This document shows, in pieces, positions 18,489 through 27,711 of a stretch of 64,000 nucleotides of DNA (position 1 is the first letter of the stretch; the number at the start of each line of letters is the position of its first letter). Position numbers and translations under genes: made by a program. The notes under the pieces are model-generated. The model saw only the letters and a program-made list of their open reading frames with translations. It did not search any database and was not told the origin of the DNA. The stretch lies in NCBI RefSeq assembly GCF_000724085.1, contig NZ_CCDL010000001.1:1674001-1738000 (forward strand), written 5' to 3'. The DNA comes from Oceanobacillus manasiensis (GTDB lineage Bacteria > Bacillota > Bacilli > Bacillales > Amphibacillaceae).

Positions 18489-18842
18489 ATGAAGCAAATT
18501 AAAATAAACGACGTACAGGAAAAACTGGAACAATTTATTAATAAGCAAGTTTACGTCCATGTGGAGACAACCAATGGTGCATATGCAAGCCATTTTAATG
18601 ATAAGGCATATAATGTTGGTGCCTATGTTCGGAATGCTGCTGTAACATTCAGTCAAGCTAAAATAGTAGGTGATGGAAAAGTGTTCAGAGCAGGACTAAA
18701 GATGGAAATGGGTTGGATATATGCAGAAGGACTAACAGACTGGACCATCGAGGATGACAATAAACTATTGCTTGCTGGCCATGATCGTGAAGGAAGACTA
18801 ATGGTCTCCTTACAAATAAGTGAAACACCTTTCCGTTATTAA
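18489..18842 (+). CDS. yojF: YojF family protein (DUF1806)
   Basis: Small soluble protein of 117 aa, similar to B. subtilis YojF, which is encoded directly before bshB2 (yojG). Visible family features are the start KINDVQEKLEQFINKQVYVH, a central NVGAYVRNAAVTFSQ and the C-terminal GHDREGRLMVSLQIS. It has no signal peptide or membrane helix. RBS TAGGAGG precedes the ATG. Its function is not known; the constant pairing with bshB2 suggests a link with bacillithiol metabolism. Confidence 0.85.
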   Translation: MKQIKINDVQEKLEQFINKQVYVHVETTNGAYASHFNDKAYNVGAYVRNAAVTFSQAKIVGDGKVFRAGLKMEMGWIYAEGLTDWTIEDDNKLLLAGHDREGRLMVSLQISETPFRY

Positions 18843-18883
18843 GGAACGGGTGCAAGAGATTGAATAAAGAAAGGTGAGATACG

Positions 18884-19549
18884 ATGGAAAAACATGTTGT
18901 AGTCATTTACCCACACCCAGATGATGAATCATTCGGTGCTGCGGGCACAATAGCAAAATTTCGTGAAGAGGGAGTACCTGTAACTTACCTTTGTGGGACC
19001 CTAGGAGAGATGGGACGTAACATGGGTACACCTACCTTTGCAAATAGGGAAACATTACCGGAAATTAGAAAAAAAGAATTAATTAAAGCGTGCGAAGTAC
19101 TTGATATTGATCTACAAATGCTTGGCTATCGTGACAAAACAGTTGAATACGAGGATCGTGATGAAGTAGCGAGACATCTTAAAGGTTTACTGGAAGAAAT
19201 TGATCCAAGTCTTGTTATTACCCATTATCCTGATCATGCCGTTCACCCAGATCATAACGCACTTGGTGCTGCAGCTATCGAAGCAGTACGCTTAATGGAT
19301 GAAGCAAAGCGACCTGTCGTTTGGGCACAAGCTATTTCGAGAGATTATGAAGAAGTATTAGGTAAACCTGATATTATAAATGATGTAAGAAAACATTTTG
19401 ATAAAAAAATGGAAGCCATTCTTTGTCATGATTCTCAAGCAGGTGGCATTCTCGGCCAAATTAAAAACTACCAGCAGATGAACAGTGAAGACAGGGATGC
19501 AGTGGTAGAACAGTTTGGCAAAGAACAATTTTATACGTGGAACTATTAG
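18884..19549 (+). CDS. bshB2: Bacillithiol biosynthesis deacetylase BshB2
   Basis: Zinc-dependent LmbE/PIG-L family deacetylase that removes acetyl from GlcNAc-malate, or acts on bacillithiol conjugates, in the pathway of the low-molecular-weight thiol bacillithiol. The zinc motif HPDDESFG is at residues 12-19 and the third ligand is in HPDHNALG. Length 221 aa fits BshB2. Pairing with yojF selects BshB2 over BshB1. It starts 41 bases after yojF behind GAAAGGTGAGATACG, so the two probably form an operon closed by a terminator at 19556. Confidence 0.92.
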   Translation: MEKHVVVIYPHPDDESFGAAGTIAKFREEGVPVTYLCGTLGEMGRNMGTPTFANRETLPEIRKKELIKACEVLDIDLQMLGYRDKTVEYEDRDEVARHLKGLLEEIDPSLVITHYPDHAVHPDHNALGAAAIEAVRLMDEAKRPVVWAQAISRDYEEVLGKPDIINDVRKHFDKKMEAILCHDSQAGGILGQIKNYQQMNSEDRDAVVEQFGKEQFYTWNY

Positions 19550-19555
19550 TGGGAG

Positions 19556-19588
19556 AACTCTTCTGTACATGGTGCAGGAGAGTTTTTT
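19556..19588 (+). terminator. Terminator after bshB2
   Basis: AACTCTTCTG pairs with CAGGAGAGTT (10 pairs, one G-T) and is followed by TTTT. Confidence 0.75.
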
Positions 19589-19607
19589 GAATCCTTTAAA
19601 GGGGAAG

Positions 19608-19784
19608 ATCCGTATAATGTATTATCTCTCACCAATTTGGAATCAAAGCATTTAAAGTAAGGCGAGAACCAGGTTAAGTGAAACAGTGATGTATAAGTGG
19701 GAGTAAACGGACGCTAACACCCCGATTCGTTCAATTAACAATCAGTGGGGGAAAAATGAAACCCCACTGATTGAAGTTTATATA
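19608..19784 (+). repeat. Interspersed structured repeat, copy B
   Basis: Second copy of the repeat after tnpB. The 38 bases from 19697 are identical to copy A; the following hairpin (CAATCAGTGGGGG with CCCCACTGATTG, about 19739-19773) is better paired than in A. The core from AAGTGAAAC (19676) to GTTTATATA (19784) is 109 bases, the same as A. The left arm is degenerate but pairing is kept: TCCGT (19609-19613) with ACGGA, and CTCTCAC (19626-19632) with GTGGGAG. It fills the gap between bshB2 and yvlC. Confidence 0.78.
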
Positions 19785-19823
19785 TCCAATAGTATTGGTA
19801 TATTATAAAAGGGAGGAATTATA

Positions 19824-20015
19824 ATGAAAAAACTTTATCGATCTAATTCAGATAAAATGGTTGGAGGAATTTTTGGTGGATTGTCAGCTTATCTAAATGT
19901 TGATACCACTATTCTTCGTTTAATCTTTGTCATTCTATTATTTATGAGCTTCTTTACCGTAGCACTTCTTTACCTCGTCGCTCTCTTTATTATCCCAAAT
20001 GAAAGGGAGTTGTAA
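19824..20015 (+). CDS. yvlC: PspC-domain membrane protein (YvlC)
   Basis: A 63-residue protein made up of one PspC domain: short basic start MKKLYRSNSDKM, the turn VGGIFGGLSAYLNVD, and a hydrophobic hairpin (about residues 31-58) ending IPNEREL. PspC-type proteins act at the membrane in envelope stress; the exact role of YvlC is not known. RBS GGGAGGAATT precedes the ATG. It is followed after two bases by yvlD, as in B. subtilis yvlABCD, but yvlA and yvlB are missing here. Confidence 0.9.
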   Translation: MKKLYRSNSDKMVGGIFGGLSAYLNVDTTILRLIFVILLFMSFFTVALLYLVALFIIPNEREL

Positions 20016-20017
20016 CC

Positions 20018-20377
20018 ATGCTAATTCGTTGGGTCTTATCAATTGTATTAAATGCTGTGGCATTAATTGTAGTGGCGCAACTATTTGATTCATTCCAACT
20101 TGAAGGGTTTGGCGCAGCGGTTCTAGCGAGTTTTATTTTATCCATATTAAACGTGATAATAAAACCAATACTCGTCGTGTTAACCTTGCCAATTACTTTT
20201 CTCACACTTGGGTTGTTTCTTTTCGTTATTAATGCCATTACCCTAATGATAGCCCAGTCGCTGATGGGAAGCAGCTTTGTTATTGAAGGATTCGGTACAG
20301 CACTCATTGCTGCCATCATATTAGCGATACTCAACCTATTCCTTAATAGCTTGATCAAAGATTCTGTTAAATCGTAG
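20018..20377 (+). CDS. yvlD: Four-helix membrane protein YvlD (phage-holin-like family)
   Basis: A 119-residue membrane protein with four hydrophobic helices (about 5-25, 30-50, 55-78, 85-110). The signature IKPILVVLTLPITFLTLGLF is typical of the family also seen in E. coli YvlD-like proteins. No enzyme motif. It begins two bases after yvlC, so translation is probably coupled. The stop codon is inside a strong terminator stem. Function unknown; envelope stress is suggested by its PspC-domain neighbour. Confidence 0.88.
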   Translation: MLIRWVLSIVLNAVALIVVAQLFDSFQLEGFGAAVLASFILSILNVIIKPILVVLTLPITFLTLGLFLFVINAITLMIAQSLMGSSFVIEGFGTALIAAIILAILNLFLNSLIKDSVKS

Positions 20378-20397
20378 GCCCATAGCCTACGATTTTT
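20369..20397 (+). terminator. Terminator after yvlD
   Basis: AAATCGTAGGC pairs with GCCTACGATTT around CCATA and is followed by TTGTTTG. Confidence 0.9.
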
Positions 20398-20508
20398 GTT
20401 TGCCGTGTGCTACAATAAAGTGTATCTGTTCTGCTTAGAGGAATAAGAAAACTTGTAGAATGGTGATAATAGAATGAACAACGTTAATTAGCTAGGGGGA
20501 TATACTTG

Positions 20509-21444
20509 ATGTCGACAGTGCGTACAAAAGATTTACTAGAGCATTTTAATTTAGAATTAGTTGCTGGCAAGGACGGTATACATAGAGAAATTACTACAAG
20601 TGATATTTCCAGACCTGGTATTGAAATGACAGGTTATTTTAAATATTACCCGAAAGAAAGATTACAGCTTATTGGCAAGACGGAAATGGCTTATTACATG
20701 GAATTAAGCGATGCAGATAAAAGAGATCGAGCTGCTAATTTATGCACAGACATTACACCAGGTATCGTTATCTCTAGAGGGATGGACATACCAGAAGCAT
20801 TAATTGAAGCAGCAAACGAATCAGGGGTGCCTATTTTACACTCACCAAGAAAAACGACGAGGGTTATAAGCAGGTTAACGAATTATCTAGAGACTAAATT
20901 CGCTCCATTTACTGCAATTCACGGTGTGCTTGTAGATATTTATGGGGTAGGGGTACTTATTACCGGTCAAAGTGGTGTAGGGAAAAGTGAAACTGCCTTG
21001 GAGCTCGTTAAACGCGGCCACAGACTTGTTGCAGATGATAGTGTTGAAATTAGGCAGGAGGATTATGACAGCCTTGTAGGAAATTCTCCTCCCCTTATAG
21101 AACACTTATTAGAAATTCGTGGTCTTGGTATTATTAATGTGATGACATTATTTGGTGCCGGTTCTGTTAGAAGTCATAAAAGGATATCGCTTATTATTAA
21201 CCTGGAAATCTGGGATAAAAAGAAGCAATATGACCGTCTCGGCCTCGACGAAGATAAAATGAGGATTATGGAAGTAGATATTCCAAAAGCAACGATTCCC
21301 GTACGTCCTGGTAGAAACCTCGCTGTAATTATTGAGGTAGCTGCGATGAATTTCAGGTTAAAAAGAATGGGAGTCAACGCAGCGGAAGAATTTTCAGAAC
21401 GGCTAACAACGATGATAAATAATGAAAAGGATGAAACAGAATAG
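20509..21444 (+). CDS. hprK: HPr kinase/phosphorylase
   Basis: Bifunctional sensor of carbon catabolite repression: it phosphorylates Ser46 of HPr and Crh when fructose-1,6-bisphosphate and ATP are high and removes the phosphate when inorganic phosphate is high. The C-terminal catalytic half has the P-loop GQSGVGKSE (near residue 152), catalytic HRLVADD and the K/P signature [17 protein letters not shown] choose ATG 20509 (311 aa) behind AGGGGGATATACT; a TTG one codon earlier is possible. It heads the run hprK-lgt-yvoD-ppaX-yvoF, the standard Bacillus order. Its target Crh is at 35.5 kb. Confidence 0.97.
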   Translation: MSTVRTKDLLEHFNLELVAGKDGIHREITTSDISRPGIEMTGYFKYYPKERLQLIGKTEMAYYMELSDADKRDRAANLCTDITPGIVISRGMDIPEALIEAANESGVPILHSPRKTTRVISRLTNYLETKFAPFTAIHGVLVDIYGVGVLITGQSGVGKSETALELVKRGHRLVADDSVEIRQEDYDSLVGNSPPLIEHLLEIRGLGIINVMTLFGAGSVRSHKRISLIINLEIWDKKKQYDRLGLDEDKMRIMEVDIPKATIPVRPGRNLAVIIEVAAMNFRLKRMGVNAAEEFSERLTTMINNEKDETE

Positions 21445-21455
21445 GAGGGTTCATT

Positions 21456-22316
21456 ATGCTGTTAACTGCGGCTCCTTTGGATAGAGTCTTTTTTGAACTC
21501 GGTCCATTGACTGTTTATTGGTATGGGGTAATTATTGCAACTGGCGCATTTCTAGGCCTTTATTTAGCAACAAGAGAAGCAGATCGACTTGGTTTGAAGA
21601 AAGATTTAATCATTGACTTCATCGTTTTTGCTATCCCGATAGCTATAATATGTGCACGTATTTACTATGTAGTATTTGAATGGGATCGTTATGTCAATGG
21701 TACATGGACAGATATATTTGCTATCTGGGAAGGCGGTATTGCTATCCATGGAGCTGTAATAGGTGGGGTACTCACAGCTATCGTTTATGCAAGATATCGT
21801 GATATTTCATTTTGGCAGATTGCAGATATTATTGCACCTAGTTTAATACTTGGCCAAGCGATTGGCCGTTGGGGAAATTTTATGAACCAAGAAGCGCATG
21901 GACACGAGGTTTCCAGTGCAGCTTATGATAATTTTCTACAGTATCTTCCTGATTTTATTATGAATCAGATGACAATAGATGGGGTGATGTACCATCCGAC
22001 TTTTTTATATGAATCGGTTTGGAACTTGCTTGTTTTTGCCCTATTACTGATATTAAGAAGATATAACCCGTTACGCGGTGAAATCTTTTTGGGATACGCG
22101 ATTACATATTCAATTGGCCGTTTCTTTATTGAGGGAATGAGAACAGATAGTTTGTATGCCTTTGCTGGTCTTCGACAGGCGCAGCTATTGTCCATTATTC
22201 TTATCATAGTGTCCATTATATTAATCATCTATCGCAGAAAAAAAGGGGGAATAGAACGATATAACGATATTCCAATCCCCCCAAAAAAGAATAAAAAGAA
22301 AAAGAAAAAGAAATAA
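21456..22316 (+). CDS. lgt: Prolipoprotein diacylglyceryl transferase
   Basis: Integral membrane enzyme that moves diacylglyceryl from phosphatidylglycerol to the lipobox cysteine of prelipoproteins (such as CccB and AppA in this window). About seven helices; the Lgt signature [13 protein letters not shown] is present (near residue 136), with the essential Arg and an upstream [10 protein letters not shown] motif. Length 286 aa is usual. The C-terminus is an unusual basic tail, NKKKKKKK after two prolines, coded by an A-rich stretch in frame to the stop, so it is real rather than a frameshift artefact. RBS AGGAGGGTTCATT. Follows hprK after 11 bases. Confidence 0.96.
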   Translation: MLLTAAPLDRVFFELGPLTVYWYGVIIATGAFLGLYLATREADRLGLKKDLIIDFIVFAIPIAIICARIYYVVFEWDRYVNGTWTDIFAIWEGGIAIHGAVIGGVLTAIVYARYRDISFWQIADIIAPSLILGQAIGRWGNFMNQEAHGHEVSSAAYDNFLQYLPDFIMNQMTIDGVMYHPTFLYESVWNLLVFALLLILRRYNPLRGEIFLGYAITYSIGRFFIEGMRTDSLYAFAGLRQAQLLSIILIIVSIILIIYRRKKGGIERYNDIPIPPKKNKKKKKKK

Positions 22317-22341
22317 TTTTCACAGAAAGTTGGGAATATAG

Positions 22342-23304
22342 ATGTCTGGTACGCTATATCGTGGTTTTCAACAAGGATTAACAACAACTTGGACATTAGG
22401 AAAAGTTATTTTCCCTATTACATTAATTATTACCATCTTACAATTCACACCCGTTTTACCTTGGATTATTGAAATGTTATCACCCGCTATGGGACTGTTA
22501 GGATTATCCGGGGAAGCAGCTGTACCACTTGTATTGGGAAACACCCTAAATTTATATGCAGGGATTGCGGCTATTGTTTCCTTTGAATTTACAGTAAAGG
22601 AAGTATTTATTTTGGCTGTAATGCTTTCCTTTTCACATAACTTGTTTATCGAATCTGCCGTTGCATCAAAGGTTGGTGTTAGCTGGTGGCTAATTTCCGG
22701 AATAAGAATAGGACTTGCCTTGCTTGGGGGACTTGTGATTAACCTAGTATGGCATGGAGGCGCTGAAAAAGCGCAATATGGATTTATAACAGCTACAGAT
22801 AATGTACCAGCTGGCTGGGGAGAAACTGCCTTTTTAGGAATGGAAAAAGCATTGATGGCGGTTGTACAGCTTGGTTTAATCGTCATTCCATTAATGATCA
22901 TCATGCAGTTTATGAGAGAGAAGGGATGGTTAACGTTGCTATCCAATAAACTGGCTCCAGGCATGCGGTTTTTAGGAATGGAAAAAAACACCTCTATGAC
23001 CATGGTTGCTGGTTTGACAATTGGGCTTGCATACGGGGCAGGTTTAATGATTCAGGCGGTAAAAGAGGATAATGTTTCTAAAAAGGATATGTCCCTTGCC
23101 CTCATTTTCCTTGTGTCTTGCCATGCTGTCGTGGAGGATACGCTTATATTTATACCATTAGGAATCCCAGTCTGGCCACTACTATTAATAAGGCTGGCAA
23201 CAGCTATTTTATTAACGATGACGATTGCATATATATGGAAACGATTGGACAAAAAGAAACGAAAGGAATCAAACCAACATGAGCATTCGTACAATACTCT
23301 TTGA
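22342..23304 (+). CDS. yvoD: Nucleoside-recognition (Gate) domain membrane protein YvoD
   Basis: Polytopic membrane protein of 320 aa with two Gate-type repeats: one in the N-terminal half (VPLVLGNTLNLYAGIAAI, FSHNLFIESAV) and one in the C-terminal half (LTIGLAYGAGLMIQAV, VSCHAVVEDTLIF). Relatives include SpoIIIJ-era spore membrane proteins SpmA/SpmB and FeoB-type gates; substrate unknown. Its place between lgt and ppaX matches B. subtilis yvoD. The 3' end overlaps ppaX by 26 bases. Confidence 0.85.
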   Translation: MSGTLYRGFQQGLTTTWTLGKVIFPITLIITILQFTPVLPWIIEMLSPAMGLLGLSGEAAVPLVLGNTLNLYAGIAAIVSFEFTVKEVFILAVMLSFSHNLFIESAVASKVGVSWWLISGIRIGLALLGGLVINLVWHGGAEKAQYGFITATDNVPAGWGETAFLGMEKALMAVVQLGLIVIPLMIIMQFMREKGWLTLLSNKLAPGMRFLGMEKNTSMTMVAGLTIGLAYGAGLMIQAVKEDNVSKKDMSLALIFLVSCHAVVEDTLIFIPLGIPVWPLLLIRLATAILLTMTIAYIWKRLDKKKRKESNQHEHSYNTL

Positions 23305-23914
23305 TTTAGATGGTACATTGATTGATACCAATGAATTAATTATTGCTTCTTTCCAGTATACCTTTTCGCATTACGGTATGGATTATGAACGGGAGGAAAT
23401 TATTCAGTTTAATGGACCACCATTAGTAGATACGTTCAAAAACATTTCTCCAGAACTAGCAGAGGACATGGTGAAAACATACCGGGAACACAATTTAGCA
23501 GCACATGATAGCTATGTGACAGCCTTTCCACATGTCAAGGAAACTATTGAATCCCTCAAAAAACAAGGGATTCAATTAGGGATTGTATCGACCAAAATGA
23601 GAAAAGGCGTTAAGATGGGATTGGCACTCACAGGTTTGGATACATACATGGACACTATCATAACATTGGATGATGTCACACATGCTAAGCCACATCCAGA
23701 GCCTGTACTTAAGGGAGTTCAAGAATTAGGCGCTGATTTGCAAACAACCTTAATGGTAGGAGACAACTCCCATGACATTGAATCAGGACATAAAGCTGGA
23801 GTGAAAACAGCTGGTGTTGCCTGGTCTGGTAAAGGAAGCTCCTTCTTGGAAGGATACAATCCTACCTATATGCTTAAAGATATCCGGGATTTACTTCAAC
23901 TTACAGAGGTGTAA
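23279..23914 (+). CDS. ppaX: Pyrophosphatase PpaX
   Basis: HAD-superfamily hydrolase that splits the pyrophosphate released when HprK removes phosphate from Ser-HPr, helping drive that reaction. Motif I FDLDGTLIDT (residues 7-16) holds the nucleophile Asp; motif II is IVSTK (Ser/Thr), and motif III/IV is KPHPEP...VGDNSHDIESG. Length from ATG 23279 is 211 aa, right for PpaX. This start overlaps yvoD by 26 bases; a more upstream start at 23225 would add an 18-residue basic stretch with no RBS. Position three genes after hprK supports the name. Confidence 0.93.
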   Translation: MSIRTILFDLDGTLIDTNELIIASFQYTFSHYGMDYEREEIIQFNGPPLVDTFKNISPELAEDMVKTYREHNLAAHDSYVTAFPHVKETIESLKKQGIQLGIVSTKMRKGVKMGLALTGLDTYMDTIITLDDVTHAKPHPEPVLKGVQELGADLQTTLMVGDNSHDIESGHKAGVKTAGVAWSGKGSSFLEGYNPTYMLKDIRDLLQLTEV

Positions 23915-23917
23915 ATA

Positions 23918-24430
23918 ATGCGAAAGACCAAACGTTACCAGGTGGAAAACACTAATTCGCTTTGGCAAATCTATAAAACAGTTCCTTTCTTGAAGGTCGT
24001 AAAAAACTTTGTAGTCATTCAGGTGGCCAGGTACACACCTTTTTTAGCAATGAAAAATTGGCTATACCGCACGTTTTTGAAAATGAAGATTGGCAACCAA
24101 ACAGCATTTGCCCTTATGGTAATGCCTGATATTATGTTCCCTGAAAAAATTACAATTGGAATGAATAGTGTAATTGGGTATAATACTACAATCCTTGCTC
24201 ACGAATATTTGATCAAGGAGTATCGGATCGGGGAAGTGTATATAGGAAATAATGTTCTGATTGGTGCTAACACGACCATTCTACCTGGTGTTACGATTGG
24301 GGACGGTGCAGTTGTCTCAGCGGCAACCCTCGTACATAAAGATGTTCCAGAAGGAGCTTTTGTCGGGGGAAACCCGATGAAGTTGATCTACTCGCAAGAG
24401 GAAATGGAAAGACGTCAAATTGAAACATGA
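23918..24430 (+). CDS. yvoF: Left-handed beta-helix acetyltransferase YvoF
   Basis: Hexapeptide-repeat acyltransferase, usually trimeric and acetyl-CoA dependent. The repeats are clear from about residue 78 to 150 ([49 protein letters not shown]) and end with the typical [14 protein letters not shown] loop. The N-terminal ~70 residues are basic and partly amphipathic. Acceptor unknown. Starts 3 bases after ppaX and is the last gene of the hprK group as in B. subtilis; it overlaps the earliest possible glpP start. Confidence 0.88.
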   Translation: MRKTKRYQVENTNSLWQIYKTVPFLKVVKNFVVIQVARYTPFLAMKNWLYRTFLKMKIGNQTAFALMVMPDIMFPEKITIGMNSVIGYNTTILAHEYLIKEYRIGEVYIGNNVLIGANTTILPGVTIGDGAVVSAATLVHKDVPEGAFVGGNPMKLIYSQEEMERRQIET

Positions 24431-24443
24431 AGCAGGTGAAATA

Positions 24444-24983
24444 ATGAACGCACCTTCAGGGATATTACCAGCAATACGTAAAATGAAGGATTTTGATTTC
24501 GCGTTGGAAACCTCCTATGAAACGATTGTTTTTCTTGAAACAAGATTAGCCCAGCTAAAAAGTCTTGTAGATTATACAAAGCGTGCTAATAAGAAAGCGC
24601 TGGTTCACTTTGATTTAATTCAAGGGCTCAGAGCTGACGATTATGCCATGGAGTTTTTAATAAGAGAAATCAAGCCAGATGGAATTCTATCGACGAGAGC
24701 AAATGTAATTGGAATGGCGAAAAAGAATAATCTCTTAGCAGTCCAACGAGTTTTTCTACTGGATAGTCTAGCATTGGAGCATAATATTAAATTAATTAAT
24801 CGAACAAAGCCGGACTGTATTGAAGTCTTACCAGGTTTGATACCGGATATGATAACCTATATTCAAGAGCAGACGAATATTCCTGTGATAGCTGGTGGAC
24901 TTATCAAAACCAAAGATGAAGTTGACAAAGCATTAGAAGCAGGAGCAATAGCCGTCTCTACATCGAATAAATCGCTTTGGTAA
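24444..24983 (+). CDS. glpP: Glycerol uptake operon antiterminator GlpP
   Basis: RNA-binding regulator that, with glycerol-3-phosphate, prevents termination in glp leaders. The 179-residue TIM-barrel-like protein has family segments VHFDLIQGLRADDYAMEFL, DGILSTRANVIGMAK, CIEVLPGLIPDMI and VIAGGLIKTKDEVDKAL. I choose ATG 24444 (MNAPSGILP) behind AGCAGGTGAAATA; a TTG at 24420 is in frame but has no RBS. It precedes glpF and glpK, and glpD further on has a large terminator in its leader that is its probable target. Confidence 0.95.
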   Translation: MNAPSGILPAIRKMKDFDFALETSYETIVFLETRLAQLKSLVDYTKRANKKALVHFDLIQGLRADDYAMEFLIREIKPDGILSTRANVIGMAKKNNLLAVQRVFLLDSLALEHNIKLINRTKPDCIEVLPGLIPDMITYIQEQTNIPVIAGGLIKTKDEVDKALEAGAIAVSTSNKSLW

Positions 24984-24987
24984 CATC

Positions 24988-25021
24988 AAAAAAAGAGACC
25001 TAGCCTATAGGTTTCTTTTTT
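24988..25021 (+). terminator. Terminator between glpP and glpF
   Basis: AAGAGACCTA pairs with TAGGTTTCTT (one G-T) and is followed by TTTTT. It ends glpP transcription, or could itself be subject to antitermination if glpFK is read from upstream. Confidence 0.8.
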
Positions 25022-25046
25022 CATAATACTTCTAAAAGAACCAGCC

Positions 25047-25076
25047 TTGACGTGTAATCTCTGAAAATTGTGGAAT
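25047..25076 (+). promoter_or_regulatory. Possible glpFK promoter
   Basis: TTGACG (25047-25052), 18-base spacer, TGGAAT (25071-25076). The -35 is good and the -10 poor. If used, the transcript would start near 25083 and leave no room for an antiterminator leader before glpF. Confidence 0.4.
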
Positions 25077-25108
25077 AACATATATATATTGTTATTGGGG
25101 GAGATGTC

Positions 25109-25915
25109 ATGTCAGAGTTTGTTGGAGAAGTAATTGGAACAATGATTCTTGTTATCTTCGGTACTGGTGTAGTAGCTGGTAACACATTGAAAAACACACT
25201 ATCAGAAGGTGCTGGCTGGGTACTTGTGACGTTCGCCTGGGGACTAGGTGTCGCAATGGGTGTCTACGCAGTTGGAGATATTACAGGTGGTCATTTAAAT
25301 CCTGCCGTTACTTTAGGGCTCGCATCTGTGGGTGATTTTCCTTGGAGTAAAGCCCCACTTTACATTACAGCACAGATGATTGGTGGGATCATTGGCGCAA
25401 TCATTGTATTTTTTCACTATTTGCCACACTGGAAAAGTACAACAGACCCAGGAGCAAAGTTAGGGGTTTTTAGTACAGGACCTGCAATTGCCAGTCCAAT
25501 CGCAAATTTAATAAGTGAGGTCATTGGTACCTTCGTATTAGTAATGGGAATCCTATTTATTGGTGCCCGTGAATTCACAGAAGGGTTAAATCCGCTTATT
25601 GTTGGGCTACTTATTGTTGTAATTGGTATGTCACTTGGTGGAACAACAGGTTATGCAATTAATCCGGCTAGAGATTTGGGGCCTAGAATTGCCCATGCTT
25701 TCCTGCCGATACCAGGTAAAGGGGGATCTAATTGGAGTTATTCTTGGGTGCCTGTTATAGGTCCAGCACTCGGAGGGATTTATGGCGGACTTTTTTACCA
25801 GGCGATTTTCGAGACAAATCCCACCGTGGTATTTTGGGTAGTTACTGCTATCATACTTATTTTATTTGGGGTAGGTTTACAACAGGAACTAAAGAAACCT
25901 GCTAGCCAAAACTAA
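25109..25915 (+). CDS. glpF: Glycerol uptake facilitator (aquaglyceroporin)
   Basis: MIP-family channel for facilitated entry of glycerol. Six membrane helices and the two pore half-helices with NPA motifs: GGHLNPAVTLG (near residue 64) and GYAINPARDLGPR (near 184). The Asp after the second NPA (NPARD) is typical of glycerol-conducting members. Length 268 aa fits. RBS GGGGGAGATGTC. glpK follows after 24 bases, so the channel and the kinase that traps glycerol are co-expressed. Confidence 0.96.
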   Translation: MSEFVGEVIGTMILVIFGTGVVAGNTLKNTLSEGAGWVLVTFAWGLGVAMGVYAVGDITGGHLNPAVTLGLASVGDFPWSKAPLYITAQMIGGIIGAIIVFFHYLPHWKSTTDPGAKLGVFSTGPAIASPIANLISEVIGTFVLVMGILFIGAREFTEGLNPLIVGLLIVVIGMSLGGTTGYAINPARDLGPRIAHAFLPIPGKGGSNWSYSWVPVIGPALGGIYGGLFYQAIFETNPTVVFWVVTAIILILFGVGLQQELKKPASQN

Positions 25916-27430
<1,515 letters not shown>

Positions 27431-27513
27431 TTGGGTATCATGGAGAGTAAGGTATAGACTCTCTTAATCTGCTATAGATCATCAACATATTGCTATACTT
27501 CCAATTATAGCTA

Positions 27514-27522
27514 TGTTACAAT
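27514..27522 (+). promoter_or_regulatory. Extended -10 promoter of glpD
   Basis: TGTTACAAT is an extended -10. TTGCTA at 27490-27495 is a possible -35 but the spacer is 21 bases, longer than usual. The transcript would start near 27529 and include the leader terminator. Confidence 0.5.
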
Positions 27523-27540
27523 GAATTTAAGTTAATAATC

Positions 27541-27609
27541 TCGGACGGAGAAATGGAGAAACCGCAAACACGCTAATCATATAATGATTAGTGTGCTTTG
27601 CGGTTTTTT
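27541..27609 (+). promoter_or_regulatory. glpD leader with GlpP-controlled terminator
   Basis: A long hairpin, AAACCGCA...TGCGGTTTTTT, with an inner CTAATCAT/ATGATTAG helix, forms a strong terminator at 27559-27609, 100 bases before glpD and not at the end of any gene. The preceding TCGGACGGAGAAATGGAG (27541-27558) is the likely GlpP contact region. In B. subtilis glpD is controlled by GlpP through such a leader; the exact binding site here is inferred. Confidence 0.75.
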
Positions 27610-27711
27610 ATTTGCCTGAAGAGCGATTTTTCTATAGGAATATACATTAGAATGCTGAAATTAGGGTATTTATATGTATAGACAATCGTAATAAACAGGG
27701 AGGGCTTAGAC

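Noticed and set aside
22266-22316. Frameshift at the lysine-rich end of lgt
   Set aside because: The A-rich stretch stays in frame to a stop and all catalytic parts lie upstream; a basic tail is plausible.
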